A stretch of DNA of 64,000 bases from Marinobacter sp. HL-58 (GTDB lineage: Bacteria; Pseudomonadota; Gammaproteobacteria; Pseudomonadales; Oleiphilaceae): contig NZ_LIHP01000016.1 of NCBI RefSeq assembly GCF_001314605.1, positions 434,001 through 498,000 on the forward strand, written 5' to 3'. The notes under the pieces were generated by a model. That model made no database searches, had not been told where the DNA came from, and saw nothing but the letters and a program-made list of their open reading frames with translations. Numbering within the stretch: position 1 is the stretch's first letter; the number at the start of each line of letters is the position of its first letter. Positions 27,358 through 35,622 of the stretch are shown here, piece by piece. The position numbers were made by a program, and so were the translations under genes.

Positions 27358-29844
27358 ATGTCGTGGCTTCGATTATTCTATGACCGGCTGATATTCCCAC
27401 GTCCTGTTGTCATATTGCTTCTGTTCGGTGTACTGCTCGTGATTGCCAGCCTGCGCCTGGATCAGTTCCGGCTGGACGCCTCCGCAGAATCCCTGGTTCT
27501 TGAAAACGACCGATCGCTGGAACAGTATCGCGAGGTCAACCGGCGCTTTACCACCTCTGACGACTTCCTGGTGGTCACCTTCACCCCCCGGGAGGAACTG
27601 TTCAGCGACGACGGTCTTGCACTGCTGAAATCCCTCCGGGATGAACTGGAAGCGCTGGACAACGTCAGCTCCACCAACAGCATACTCAACGTCCCCCTGC
27701 TCCACAGCCCGGACCTGACCCTGGACACCGTGGACTCGGAGATCAAGAACATCGACGAGGATGGCGTTGCCCCGGAAACCGCCCGCAAGGCCTTGCTCGA
27801 CAACCCCCTCTACCCCAACCTCCTGATCAGCGAGGATGCACGCACCACCGCCATCCAGGTCAACCTGCCGACCCCGGAACGCTATTTCAAACTGCTGCGC
27901 GAGCGCAACAGCCTGCGAGACAAGGTCGACAGCAACGAGGCCACCCCGGAGGATCGCCAGAAACTGGAAGCGGTAAGCCGTGAGTTTATCGAGTTCACCG
28001 AAGCCCAGGGGGAGGAGCGCGACCGCACCATTGATGAGGTTCGGGGTATTCTCGATAAGTACCGTGACGGCGCCGAGATCTACCTGGGTGGCGTGCCAAT
28101 GATCGTCGCCGACATGATTCGCTTTATCGAGAATGACCTGTCCACCTTCGGTATCGGGGTGCTGATTTTCCTGCTGCTGACACTGGCGGTCATCTTCCGC
28201 CAGTGGCGGTGGGTTCTGGTGCCATTGCTATGCTGCAGCTTTACCGTCTGGCTGGTGATCGGCTACCTGAGCTGGGCCCGCTGGCCGATCACGGTGATTT
28301 CCTCCAACTTCGTCTCACTGCTGCTGATCATGACCCTGTCGCTGACGATTCATCTGATCGTCCGCTACCGGGAATTCCAGCACGATAACCCGGAGGCCGC
28401 GCCCAGGGATATCCTTCGCAACACGCTACTGGCGATGATCAAGCCCTGTTTCTACATGGCCATCACCACCATCGTTGCCTTCGGTTCACTGACGTTCAGC
28501 GGTATTCGCCCGGTCATCGACTTTGGCTGGATGATGACCATAGGCCTCGCCGTGGCCTTCCTTATCACCTTCGTGATCTTCCCGGCGTTGCTGATGCTGT
28601 TGCCACCACCGGTGGACGAGCGGGTTCGCTCGGACCGGATACCGTTTACGGATATGTTTGCCCGGTTTACGGAGAACTATGGCAAGACCGTTGTTTTCGG
28701 CTCTGTCATCATCGCCGTACTCTGTGTAATCGGCCTCAACCGCCTGACCGTGGAAAACAGCTTTATTGATTACTTCAAATCCTCCACAGAAATCCACCAG
28801 GGCATGATCACCATCGACGACCGCCTGGGGGGCACCACCCCCCTGGACGTGGTGATCACGGACGACAAGCCCCCTGAAAGCGACGGCAGCGACGACCCGT
28901 TTGCCAGTGATTGTGATCCGTTTGTAGACGACTGCGAGGAAGCGGAGGAGTACCGGGACACCTGGTTCACCTACCAGAAGATGGAGCGGCTCAGTGAGGT
29001 TCACGATTACCTGGACAGCCTGCCGGAAACCGGCAAGGTCCAGTCCATCAGCACCACGCTCGACATACTGGCCCAGGTCAACGGTGGTGAGCCTCTGGAC
29101 GCACTGGAACTGGCCTTCGTGCCCTCCGCGGTGCCGGATGACCTGCAGGACATCCTGCTGACCCCCTACATCAGCGAGGAACATGACCAGGCCCGTTTCA
29201 GTATCCGCATACTGGAAACCTCGCCGGATCTGCGCCGCCAGGAGCTGCTGGACGGTATTCGCAATCATCTCACCGGAGAAATGGGCTTTGACGACGACCA
29301 GGTGCAGCTCACGGGCATGACGGTGATGTACAACAATATGCTGCAGAGCCTGTTCGATTCCCAGATCAAGACCCTGGGCGTGGTGTTCCTGGCCATCATG
29401 ATCATGTTCCTGATTCTGTTCCGTTCCATCAAGCTGGCGCTGATCGGGATGGCGCCCAACCTGATTGCGGCAGGCTCGGTGCTGGGCCTGATGGGCTGGC
29501 TGGGCATTCCGCTGGATATGATGACGATTACGGTGGCGGCGATTACGGTGGGGATTGCGGTGGACGATACCATTCACTATATCCACCGTTTCAAAACGGA
29601 ATTCGAGAAGGACGGTGACTACATCGCCACCATGCACCGCTGCCACCGCAGCATCGGGCAGGCGATGTTCTTTACCTCGCTGACGATCATTACCGGGTTT
29701 TCCATTCTGGTGCTGTCGAACTTTATCCCGACCATCTACTTCGGGTTGTTCACCGGCTTCGCCATGTTCATGGCCCTGATTGGTGCGCTTACCCTGTTGC
29801 CACGGCTTATCGTGCTCGTTAAACCGTTTGGTGTTAAGGGCTAG
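27358..29844 (+). CDS. MMPL/RND-family exporter
   Basis: This 828-residue membrane protein has the duplicated layout of MMPL/RND exporters: one helix, a large periplasmic domain (about 35-250), five or six helices ('GIGVLIFLLLTLAVIFRQWR' onwards), then the same again. The second half has 'ITVAAITVGIAVDDTIHYIHRFKTE', with the paired Asp residues used for proton coupling. A short acidic insert at about 502-520 repeats 'DPFxxDC'. Related proteins export lipids or hopanoids; the substrate here is unknown. ATG 27358 is preferred to the GTG four codons earlier, which abuts its only ribosome-site candidate. Confidence 0.88.
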   Translation: MSWLRLFYDRLIFPRPVVILLLFGVLLVIASLRLDQFRLDASAESLVLENDRSLEQYREVNRRFTTSDDFLVVTFTPREELFSDDGLALLKSLRDELEALDNVSSTNSILNVPLLHSPDLTLDTVDSEIKNIDEDGVAPETARKALLDNPLYPNLLISEDARTTAIQVNLPTPERYFKLLRERNSLRDKVDSNEATPEDRQKLEAVSREFIEFTEAQGEERDRTIDEVRGILDKYRDGAEIYLGGVPMIVADMIRFIENDLSTFGIGVLIFLLLTLAVIFRQWRWVLVPLLCCSFTVWLVIGYLSWARWPITVISSNFVSLLLIMTLSLTIHLIVRYREFQHDNPEAAPRDILRNTLLAMIKPCFYMAITTIVAFGSLTFSGIRPVIDFGWMMTIGLAVAFLITFVIFPALLMLLPPPVDERVRSDRIPFTDMFARFTENYGKTVVFGSVIIAVLCVIGLNRLTVENSFIDYFKSSTEIHQGMITIDDRLGGTTPLDVVITDDKPPESDGSDDPFASDCDPFVDDCEEAEEYRDTWFTYQKMERLSEVHDYLDSLPETGKVQSISTTLDILAQVNGGEPLDALELAFVPSAVPDDLQDILLTPYISEEHDQARFSIRILETSPDLRRQELLDGIRNHLTGEMGFDDDQVQLTGMTVMYNNMLQSLFDSQIKTLGVVFLAIMIMFLILFRSIKLALIGMAPNLIAAGSVLGLMGWLGIPLDMMTITVAAITVGIAVDDTIHYIHRFKTEFEKDGDYIATMHRCHRSIGQAMFFTSLTIITGFSILVLSNFIPTIYFGLFTGFAMFMALIGALTLLPRLIVLVKPFGVKG

Positions 29845-29891
29845 GTTTGGAGTTGCCCTCCCCACCCAGCCTGCAAGTTAAGGTGGTAGTC

Positions 29892-29995
29892 GCACCGGCG
29901 CCCTTCCTTCCCGGAAACGCTACAAGCACATCCCTGTGCGCTTGACTTCGGCCGTCCCTGGCCGAAGACATTCCGGGAAGGAAGGGCGCCGGCGC
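29892..29995 (-). repeat. Structured repeat, copy C (inverted)
   Basis: Arms 29892-29916 and 29971-29995 are complementary over 25 bases with one mismatch. Read on the minus strand, the core has two hairpins: CTTCGGCC/GGCCGAAG around AGGGAC, and GCAC/GTGC around AGGGAT, followed by GTAGCGTTT. This is the layout of copies A and B with different stem sequences. It lies about 60 bases from copy B in opposite orientation, in the convergent gap after the MMPL gene. Confidence 0.85.
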
Positions 29996-30057
29996 TCCTG
30001 CATCTTTCGTGATATCGCCTTTGAAACGCCATGGCGCTTCCACGGAGTTTGAACGAA

Positions 30058-30160
30058 GCGGCGGGGCAAGCGTTCAGAAACCGTGGAGCGCCAGGGATGG
30101 CGCGACCGAGCCCTACAGGGACGTATTCACGGGCGTGTTTCTGAACGCTTGCCCCGCCGC
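30058..30160 (+). repeat. Structured repeat, copy B
   Basis: A perfect 24-base inverted repeat (30058-30081 with 30137-30160) encloses hairpins GCGCC/GGCGC around loop AGGGAT and TAC/GTA around loop AGGGAC, then GTATTCACGGGCGT. A further GGAGT/ACTCC pairing (30044-30048, 30166-30170) can extend the stem. AAACCGTG before hairpin 1 and GTATTCAC after hairpin 2 are shared with copy A. Confidence 0.85.
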
Positions 30161-30210
30161 TGACGACTCCTAGCTATCAGGCTTACAAACCAGCAGGCTA
30201 CAGGCAATAA

Positions 30211-30246
30211 AAAAACCGCCAAAGCCACAGGCCAAGGCGGTTTTCG
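30211..30246 (-). terminator. Bidirectional terminator between MMPL gene and Spy-like gene
   Basis: AAAACCGCC (to 30220) pairs with GGCGGTTTT (30236-30244), with a 15-base loop. On the minus strand it is followed by a run of seven Ts after the stem, fitting termination of the Gln-rich gene; the plus strand also has TTTT. Confidence 0.8.
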
Positions 30247-30291
30247 TAAAACCCCGGATTCGATCCGGGGGATAGTCAGTACAGCAGTCGC

Positions 30292-30777
30292 TTACTGCAT
30301 CTGCTGCTGTTGCTGCGGTTGCTGCTGCATCTGCTGTTGCTGCATCTGCTGCTGTTGCTGCTGCATTTCTTCCATACGCTTGTTCAGCTCATCGCGCTGC
30401 TCTTCAGTGAACACGGCATCTACCCTGGCCTGCATCAGAGTAGACAGTGCAGTCATCTCGCCCGTTACTTCACCCAGCTTCTCGGCGTTGTCGCGAATAG
30501 TGCCTTCGTCATAGTCCGGCTTGATCTCACCCTGGATCTGCTGCTGCAACTGCTGTGCTTCGCCCTGAAGCTCCTCAATCTCAGTCTGCATTTCCTCGAT
30601 GATGCCGCGAATTTCCTTTTGCTGATCATCGCTCAGACCAACCATCTCTGCCAGCTGATCGACCTGGTCCGGTTGCCCTCCGGCCTGGCCCGCCTGGCCA
30701 GACTGCTGCTGCGCCATAGCGGTAGAAGACAGCCCAAGTGCAATCAGGGCGATTCCGAACAGTTTCACAAGCTTCAT
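30292..30777 (-). CDS. Gln-rich Spy/CpxP-like periplasmic protein
   Basis: This 161-residue protein has a clear signal peptide, 'LFGIALIALGLSSTAMAQQ', cleaved after AMA. The mature part is all-helical with two LTxxQ-like motifs, 'LSDDQQKEI' and 'FTEEQRDEL', which mark the Spy/CpxP periplasmic chaperone and stress-sensor fold. The C-terminal 27 residues are almost only Gln and Met. ATG 30777 has GGAG seven bases upstream. It has its own terminator. A role in envelope stress or metal binding is suggested by the fold and Met content, but no Cpx or metal genes adjoin. Confidence 0.75.
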   Translation of the reverse strand: MKLVKLFGIALIALGLSSTAMAQQQSGQAGQAGGQPDQVDQLAEMVGLSDDQQKEIRGIIEEMQTEIEELQGEAQQLQQQIQGEIKPDYDEGTIRDNAEKLGEVTGEMTALSTLMQARVDAVFTEEQRDELNKRMEEMQQQQQQMQQQQMQQQPQQQQQMQ

Positions 30778-30996
30778 AGATATCTCCAATAATCGTTTGA
30801 TTAATTCACTTCGTGTTTCCAAGCCCTACACCCTAAAACAAAACAATGAAGAATTTCACCCCGAACCCCCTTCTTTTTGTACATACTTCACATCGTCATT
30901 GCCGAAGCTCCCGCCACAGGCGGCTTCAGAGAAATGTGAAAATTTGGTCATTCACGTCCATAATGGCGCCATTCAGCCATTTCCGGAGTATCACAC

Positions 30997-31884
30997 ATGG
31001 CCATCAACTGGTTTCCAGGGCATATGCACAAGGCCCGCAAGGAGATCAAAAAAGTAATGCCCCAGATGGATCTCATCATTGAGGTGGTCGACGCACGGCT
31101 GCCGTTCAGCAGTGAGAATCCGCTGGTGCCGTCGCTGCGGGGCGATACCCCGGTGATCAAGGTGCTTAACAAGCGTGATCTTGCCGATCCGGATATCACT
31201 GACCGGTGGCTGGCCTGGCTGGAGAAGGAGCGGGGCGTACGTGCCATTACCATGACCCACAACCAGCGGGCGGAGGCGCTGGATATCCTGCGCCTGGCGG
31301 GTGAGATGACGCCAGGCCATGACCGTCAGAAGCGGGCGCTGCGGGTGATGATTCTGGGGATTCCCAATGTCGGCAAATCGACGCTGATCAATACCCTCGC
31401 CGGGCGGCCTGCCGCCAAAACCGGTAATGAGCCGGCGGTCACCCGTGCGCAGCAGGCCATCAAGCTGCCGGACAATGTATTGCTCTACGACACCCCCGGC
31501 TTCCTCTGGCCCAAGCTTTCTCCGGAAGCCTGTGGTTACCGCCTGGCCATCAGTGGCGCTATCCGCAGTGCGGTTATCGAGTTCGAGGATGTCGCCCTGT
31601 TCGAGGCGGATTATCTGCTGGAAGCCTATCCGGAGCTGGTCATGGCGCGCTACGGCTTTGAGGAAAGGCCACGGGATGGGCTTGCGCTGATGGATGGCAT
31701 TGCCCTGAAACGACGCTTCCTTGGCCGTGGTGGCGTTCCCGACCTGCACAAGGTGTCGGAAATACTGCTGAATGAATTCCGGTCCGGGAAGCTGGGCCGC
31801 ATTTCCCTGGAGACGCCCGAAATGATTGAGCGGGAAGCCCGGGAAGAAGCCGAACGCCAACGCGCCAGGAACGAGAGCCCCTGA
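30997..31884 (+). CDS. ylqF: YlqF/RbgA-family ribosome biogenesis GTPase
   Basis: This 295-residue protein has the circularly permuted GTPase order: G4 'NKRDLADP' (about 58-65) comes before G1 '[17 protein letters not shown]' (about 124-140) and G3 'DTPGF' (about 164). It begins with the family signature 'INWFPGHMHKARKEIKK'. Homologues help mature the large ribosomal subunit. The C-terminal region lacks a long extension. It is a single gene, 219 bases from the divergent Spy-like gene, with a small hairpin (30904-30927) in the spacer. Confidence 0.92.
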   Translation: MAINWFPGHMHKARKEIKKVMPQMDLIIEVVDARLPFSSENPLVPSLRGDTPVIKVLNKRDLADPDITDRWLAWLEKERGVRAITMTHNQRAEALDILRLAGEMTPGHDRQKRALRVMILGIPNVGKSTLINTLAGRPAAKTGNEPAVTRAQQAIKLPDNVLLYDTPGFLWPKLSPEACGYRLAISGAIRSAVIEFEDVALFEADYLLEAYPELVMARYGFEERPRDGLALMDGIALKRRFLGRGGVPDLHKVSEILLNEFRSGKLGRISLETPEMIEREAREEAERQRARNESP

Positions 31885-32022
31885 CCCTTCCTTCAGGCTT
31901 TCTTCGGTCCCTTACCAAGGTCAAATATCGCCCGGGCCTCAAAGCGCCTAGACTGGTGGTTATAGTCAGAGATAAAAAGGATCTGCCCGGCTCCCGGTGC
32001 AGGCCTTGTTAAGGAGGAAGGT

Positions 32023-33231
32023 ATGAGACGGGTTGTAATCACCGGCATGGGCATTGTTTCCTGCCTGGGCAACTCCACGGATGCGGTTCTGGAAAGCCTC
32101 AAGGCGGGTAAATCCGGTATCCGGTTCAACGAGACCTATCGGGACATGGGCTTTCGCAGCCAGATTGCGGGGTCCATTGATGCAGACACCTCGGTCATCG
32201 ACCGCAAGACGCGGCGATTCATGGGCCAGTCCGCGATGTACAGTTTCCTTGCCATGGAACAGGCCATCGCCTCCTCCGGGCTGACAGACGACATGATTTC
32301 CAATGACCGTACCGGCCTGATCGCCGGATCGGGCGGCGCGTCCAGTGCCAGCCAGGTGGAAGCCGTGGACATCATGCGGGAGAAAGGCGTAAAGCGCATC
32401 GGGCCCTACATGGTGCCCCGGATCATGACCAGCACGGTATCGGCCTGCCTGGCCACGGCGTTCCGGATTCGCGGCGTCAACTACTCCATGTCGTCAGCCT
32501 GTGCTACCAGTGCCCACTGTATCGGCCATGCCGCCGAACAGATTCAGGCTGGCAAGCAGGACATTGTGTTTGCCGGTGGTGGCGAAGAGGAAGACTGGAG
32601 CCTGACCATGCTGTTCGACGCCATGGGCGCCCTGTCCACCAAGTACAACGAAGCCCCTGAAACCGCCTCCAGGCCTTTCGATACCGGCCGCGACGGCTTT
32701 GTGATCGCCGGTGGCGGTGGCATGGTGGTGGTTGAGGAAATGGAGCATGCCATAAAGCGTGGCGCGCCCATCATCGCGGAACTGGTCGGTTACGGCGCCA
32801 CGTCCGATGGCCACGATATGGTAGCCCCGTCCGGGGAAGGTGCCATGCGCTGCATGCAACAGGCGCTGTCCACGGTGAACACCGGGGTGGACTATATCAA
32901 TGCCCATGGCACCAGCACGCCGGTGGGCGATGTGGCAGAAATGAAAGCGGTCCGTAACGTCTTCCGCGACAAAATACCACAGATCTCCTCCACCAAATCC
33001 CTGTCCGGCCATTCACTGGGTGCATCCGGGGTACATGAGGCGATCTACTCACTGATCATGTTGCAGAACGGGTTCATCGCCGGCACCAAAAACCTGGCGA
33101 ACCTGGATGAAACCATTTCCGGCATGCCAGTGGTGGGGCCGGATTCAGTCCCCGCAGAGCTGAACACGGTGATGTCCAACAGCTTCGGGTTTGGCGGCAC
33201 CAATGCCTCCCTGGTATTCCGGAAAGTCTGA
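32023..33231 (+). CDS. fabB: Beta-ketoacyl-ACP synthase I
   Basis: This 402-residue condensing enzyme elongates acyl-ACP and is needed for unsaturated fatty acids. The Cys-His-His triad is visible in '[15 protein letters not shown]', '[11 protein letters not shown]' and '[18 protein letters not shown]'. It is closer to FabB than FabF in its start ('[17 protein letters not shown]'). A strong ribosome site, AAGGAGG, precedes ATG 32023. No fabA lies next to it. A perfect terminator follows. Confidence 0.94.
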   Translation: MRRVVITGMGIVSCLGNSTDAVLESLKAGKSGIRFNETYRDMGFRSQIAGSIDADTSVIDRKTRRFMGQSAMYSFLAMEQAIASSGLTDDMISNDRTGLIAGSGGASSASQVEAVDIMREKGVKRIGPYMVPRIMTSTVSACLATAFRIRGVNYSMSSACATSAHCIGHAAEQIQAGKQDIVFAGGGEEEDWSLTMLFDAMGALSTKYNEAPETASRPFDTGRDGFVIAGGGGMVVVEEMEHAIKRGAPIIAELVGYGATSDGHDMVAPSGEGAMRCMQQALSTVNTGVDYINAHGTSTPVGDVAEMKAVRNVFRDKIPQISSTKSLSGHSLGASGVHEAIYSLIMLQNGFIAGTKNLANLDETISGMPVVGPDSVPAELNTVMSNSFGFGGTNASLVFRKV

Positions 33232-33239
33232 AGCCTGCC

Positions 33240-33283
33240 GACCGGTTCGGACATCGCCACAGGCGTCCGAACCGGTCTTTTAT
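33240..33283 (+). terminator. Terminator after fabB
   Basis: A perfect 13-base-pair stem (33240-33252 with 33265-33277) with a 12-base loop is followed by TTTTAT, nine bases after the fabB stop. Confidence 0.9.
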
Positions 33284-33300
33284 ATACCCGAACGGTATAT
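33282..33300. promoter_or_regulatory. Inverted repeat upstream of anr
   Basis: ATATACC-CGAAC-GGTATAT is a perfect seven-base inverted repeat directly after the fabB terminator and 28 bases upstream of the anr -35. It may be a regulator site; no specific regulator is recognised. Confidence 0.4.
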
Positions 33301-33327
33301 GCATATCGTTGTCAAGGACATTAGTCA

Positions 33328-33356
33328 TTGGCAAAGCCCACCGTTCGTAATACAGT
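33328..33356 (+). promoter_or_regulatory. Likely anr promoter
   Basis: -35 TTGGCA (33328-33333), 17-base spacer and -10 TACAGT (33351-33356) predict a start near 33363. Confidence 0.5.
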
Positions 33357-33362
33357 ACGGTT

Positions 33363-33376
33363 TTGACATGAATCAA
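33363..33376. promoter_or_regulatory. Anr/Fnr box overlapping the anr transcription start
   Basis: TTGACATGAATCAA matches the Fnr/Anr consensus TTGAT-N4-ATCAA in nine of ten positions. It sits at the predicted start site, 20 bases before the anr ATG, which fits negative autoregulation as known for E. coli fnr. Confidence 0.7.
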
Positions 33377-33396
33377 TAATGGATGGTTCATCTACC

Positions 33397-34143
33397 ATGG
33401 CTCAACCTATCAGACTTCACCAGGTATCCCCTCTGAAGGCGTCTTGCCACCAGTGCAGTCTCAGCAATCTTTGCCTTCCGCTTGCGATAGAAGAAAACGA
33501 ACTCGACCGGCTGGAAGATATTGTCCAGCAGGGCCGTATTTTCAACCGTGGTGAGCACATCTTTGACCAGAGCACGCCTTTCCGCTCCTGCTTTGCGGTC
33601 AAGAGTGGCGCGATCAAGACTTCCATTATCAGCGAGAACGGCGAGGAGCAGGTAACAGGATTCTTCATGCCCGGTGAGCTGGTCGGGCTGGACAGCATGG
33701 GCAGCAAACACTATGCCTGCACTGCCAGGGCCCTGGAGCGAACCAGTGTGTGCGAGTTTCCGGTCGATAAACTGGAAGAACTCACAGGTAAACTGCCTGA
33801 CCTTCAGCACCACATGTATCATCTGATGAGCCAGGAAATTCAGGGCAGCCATCAGCTGGCCATGCTGCTGAGCAAGAATACGGCCGAGGAACGGATTGCA
33901 GCACTGCTATTGTCCCTGTCCAGCCGCTTTCAGCGTCGCCGGATGTCGGCCACCAACTTCAGCCTGCCCATGGCCAGAAACGACATCGCCAATTTCCTCG
34001 GCCTCGCCGTGGAAACCGTCAGCCGGGTGTTCACCCGTTTCCAGAACCAGGGCATTATCAGTGCCCGGGGGCGGGAAGTGGAACTGCTGGATGTGGAAGC
34101 CCTGCAGACGGTTACGCGGGAATTCTCACGGCAGAACAGCTGA
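33397..34143 (+). CDS. anr: Anr/Fnr oxygen-sensing transcription regulator
   Basis: This 248-residue Crp-family regulator switches on anaerobic genes. Four cluster-ligating Cys candidates match Fnr: 'CHQCSLSNLC' (Cys17, 20, 26) and 'TSVCEFP' (Cys119), so an oxygen-labile 4Fe-4S cluster is expected. The cyclic-nucleotide-like barrel is followed by a helix-turn-helix whose recognition helix 'LAVETVSRVFTRFQ' keeps the E-x-x-S-R set that reads TTGAT. ATG 33397 aligns with the family; an in-frame ATG at 33379 would add six residues. An Anr box lies just upstream. Confidence 0.93.
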   Translation: MAQPIRLHQVSPLKASCHQCSLSNLCLPLAIEENELDRLEDIVQQGRIFNRGEHIFDQSTPFRSCFAVKSGAIKTSIISENGEEQVTGFFMPGELVGLDSMGSKHYACTARALERTSVCEFPVDKLEELTGKLPDLQHHMYHLMSQEIQGSHQLAMLLSKNTAEERIAALLLSLSSRFQRRRMSATNFSLPMARNDIANFLGLAVETVSRVFTRFQNQGIISARGREVELLDVEALQTVTREFSRQNS

Positions 34144-34178
34144 CCTCAATGCTCTGGCAATTCACGAACTGGCGAGCC

Positions 34179-35057
34179 TCAGCTGGCCGGTTCGTCGGTC
34201 AGTTCCTTCTTCCCGTTCAGCGACAGTAACTCCAGCTCCTCGGCCAGGCCTGAACGCCAGGGCAGTTGCTTGACGCCGAACGTGTTGCGGATTTTGGTGC
34301 AGATCATGGCAGTGTTGGCCGGTTCCAGAGCGGCCCAGGCCGGCATTTCATCCACCACACGGATCCTGTCGGGAATACCATTCAGCCCGGTGATGGCCAG
34401 GCCGAGCTCGTAAAGAGAGATATCCTCCGCGCCGGCATACTGGTAAGTACCCCACACCTCGGCACCGCAATCTATCTGCTGGACAATCGCGGTAATCACC
34501 CTGGCAAGATCACTGACCGTTACTGGCTGACCGTGGCACTTTCCGGGCAGCTTGATAACGTCGGAGCCGGCCGCCACCGACTGCACCTTGCGAATAAAGC
34601 GCCCCAGGCTCCAGCCGGTTCGCAGGATGATATGCCTGGGCAGAAGAGTCCGCACCGCCTGTTCACATTCCCATTGCCAGTTACCCAACTCGTTACAGGG
34701 CTGGCCGGGATTGGAGGCAATGTAGGGGTTCTGTTTGCGGCCATCGAACACGTAGCAGGTCGACAGCTGGAGCAGTGCAATGCTGCGGTCACGGGCGTAT
34801 TCGGCCAACGCTACCGGAAGCGAAAAGGCGACCTTGTGAGCGGACTCCGGATCCTGTTCCGCAACTTCCGGGTCAGCCAGCCACAATGCGTTCACGATCA
34901 GGTCAGTATCGTGGGGAATCCAGCCTTCCAGCGCGGTGAGGTCCGCTGTTTCCAGCTCACTGATCAGCAATGGGCTGACATGAAGCGAGGTTTTTCTCAG
35001 GCGCTCCAGCAATACCCGCCCCAGGGGGCCATAATCATGAACAACAAGAACGTGCAC
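34179..35057 (-). CDS. RmlD-like NAD(P)-fold protein lacking the catalytic Tyr/Lys
   Basis: This 292-residue protein follows the dTDP-4-dehydrorhamnose reductase (RmlD) plan: nucleotide loop 'HDYGPLGRVLLERL', then 'LIVNALWLAD' and 'LLQLSTCYVFDGRKQNPYI'. Where RmlD has YGxxK, this protein has 'ELGNWQWECE', so the active Tyr and Lys are both missing. 'ILRTGWSLG' and 'GTYQYAGAEDISLYELG' keep the rest of the fold. It may be a structural or regulatory relative rather than a reductase. The start appears to be GTG, with GGAGG 12 bases upstream. No sugar-nucleotide genes are nearby. Confidence 0.75.
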   Translation of the reverse strand: MHVLVVHDYGPLGRVLLERLRKTSLHVSPLLISELETADLTALEGWIPHDTDLIVNALWLADPEVAEQDPESAHKVAFSLPVALAEYARDRSIALLQLSTCYVFDGRKQNPYIASNPGQPCNELGNWQWECEQAVRTLLPRHIILRTGWSLGRFIRKVQSVAAGSDVIKLPGKCHGQPVTVSDLARVITAIVQQIDCGAEVWGTYQYAGAEDISLYELGLAITGLNGIPDRIRVVDEMPAWAALEPANTAMICTKIRNTFGVKQLPWRSGLAEELELLSLNGKKELTDEPAS

Positions 35058-35261
35058 GAGCGCTCACTGCCTCCGGTTTCGGTGGTTTATATTCATCCAA
35101 CACTGTAATCGTTCACATCCGCTGTTGGAACGCATACCCGGGATTTCACTGATATGACGGACAACGGTGACCACTCAAGCCAATGGTACTTCCGCCCCAA
35201 CCCATAGAATACGTATCGGAAATCAAGCAGGCCTGACGAGCATACAACAACAGGATCCCAC

Positions 35262-35621
35262 ATGCTGAAACAACAAAGCCATATCGTTGCACCAATACCG
35301 GATGAACTGCGCACCCGCGCCCTGTACACCGTCGACGAACTCCGTAAACGGGGCAAGGCCGACAAGGAGGCCATCGACAAGCTGTTCGAGCTGATCGTCG
35401 AGATGACCGATAACGGCCTCGACTTCTTCTTCCTGGAGCCCCTGCGCCGTCTCAACGCCAGCAGCATGCTCATGGGCATGGCCAGAATGGGCATCAGCAG
35501 CATGCTCAAGGGCAGCAAAATGGTCGTGCACAAGGTACTGAAGAAACTGGATGACCGCAGCCTGGCTGCCATTCTCGATTTTATCGAGGAAATCATCCAC
35601 GAGCCGGAAGCCGCTTCCTGA
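35262..35621 (+). CDS. Conserved-type hypothetical protein, helical
   Basis: I do not recognise this 119-residue protein. It is predicted all-helical, with a charged first half ('LRTRALYTVDELRKRGKADK') and an amphipathic, Met-rich segment 'SSMLMGMARMGISSMLKG' (about 67-84), then 'KVLKKLDDRSLAAILDFIEEII'. There is no signal peptide. AGGA lies six bases upstream of ATG 35262. It ends one base before the convergent alr gene. Real coding is supported by the ribosome site and by the absence of a better frame; function is unknown. Confidence 0.7.
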   Translation: MLKQQSHIVAPIPDELRTRALYTVDELRKRGKADKEAIDKLFELIVEMTDNGLDFFFLEPLRRLNASSMLMGMARMGISSMLKGSKMVVHKVLKKLDDRSLAAILDFIEEIIHEPEAAS

Positions 35622-35622
35622 C

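Noticed and set aside
28486-29865. A 459-residue open frame antisense to the MMPL gene
   Set aside because: It is a codon-bias shadow: no ribosome site, His/Gln-rich low-meaning translation, and the plus strand encodes a clear 12-helix exporter.
29834-30043. Short open frames within copies B and C of the structured repeat
   Set aside because: They arise from the inverted-repeat arms and lack ribosome sites.
6281-30160. Could the structured repeats be a CRISPR or integron attC array?
   Set aside because: Only three copies, far apart, no regular spacers, no cas or integrase genes, and the stems differ in sequence between copies.
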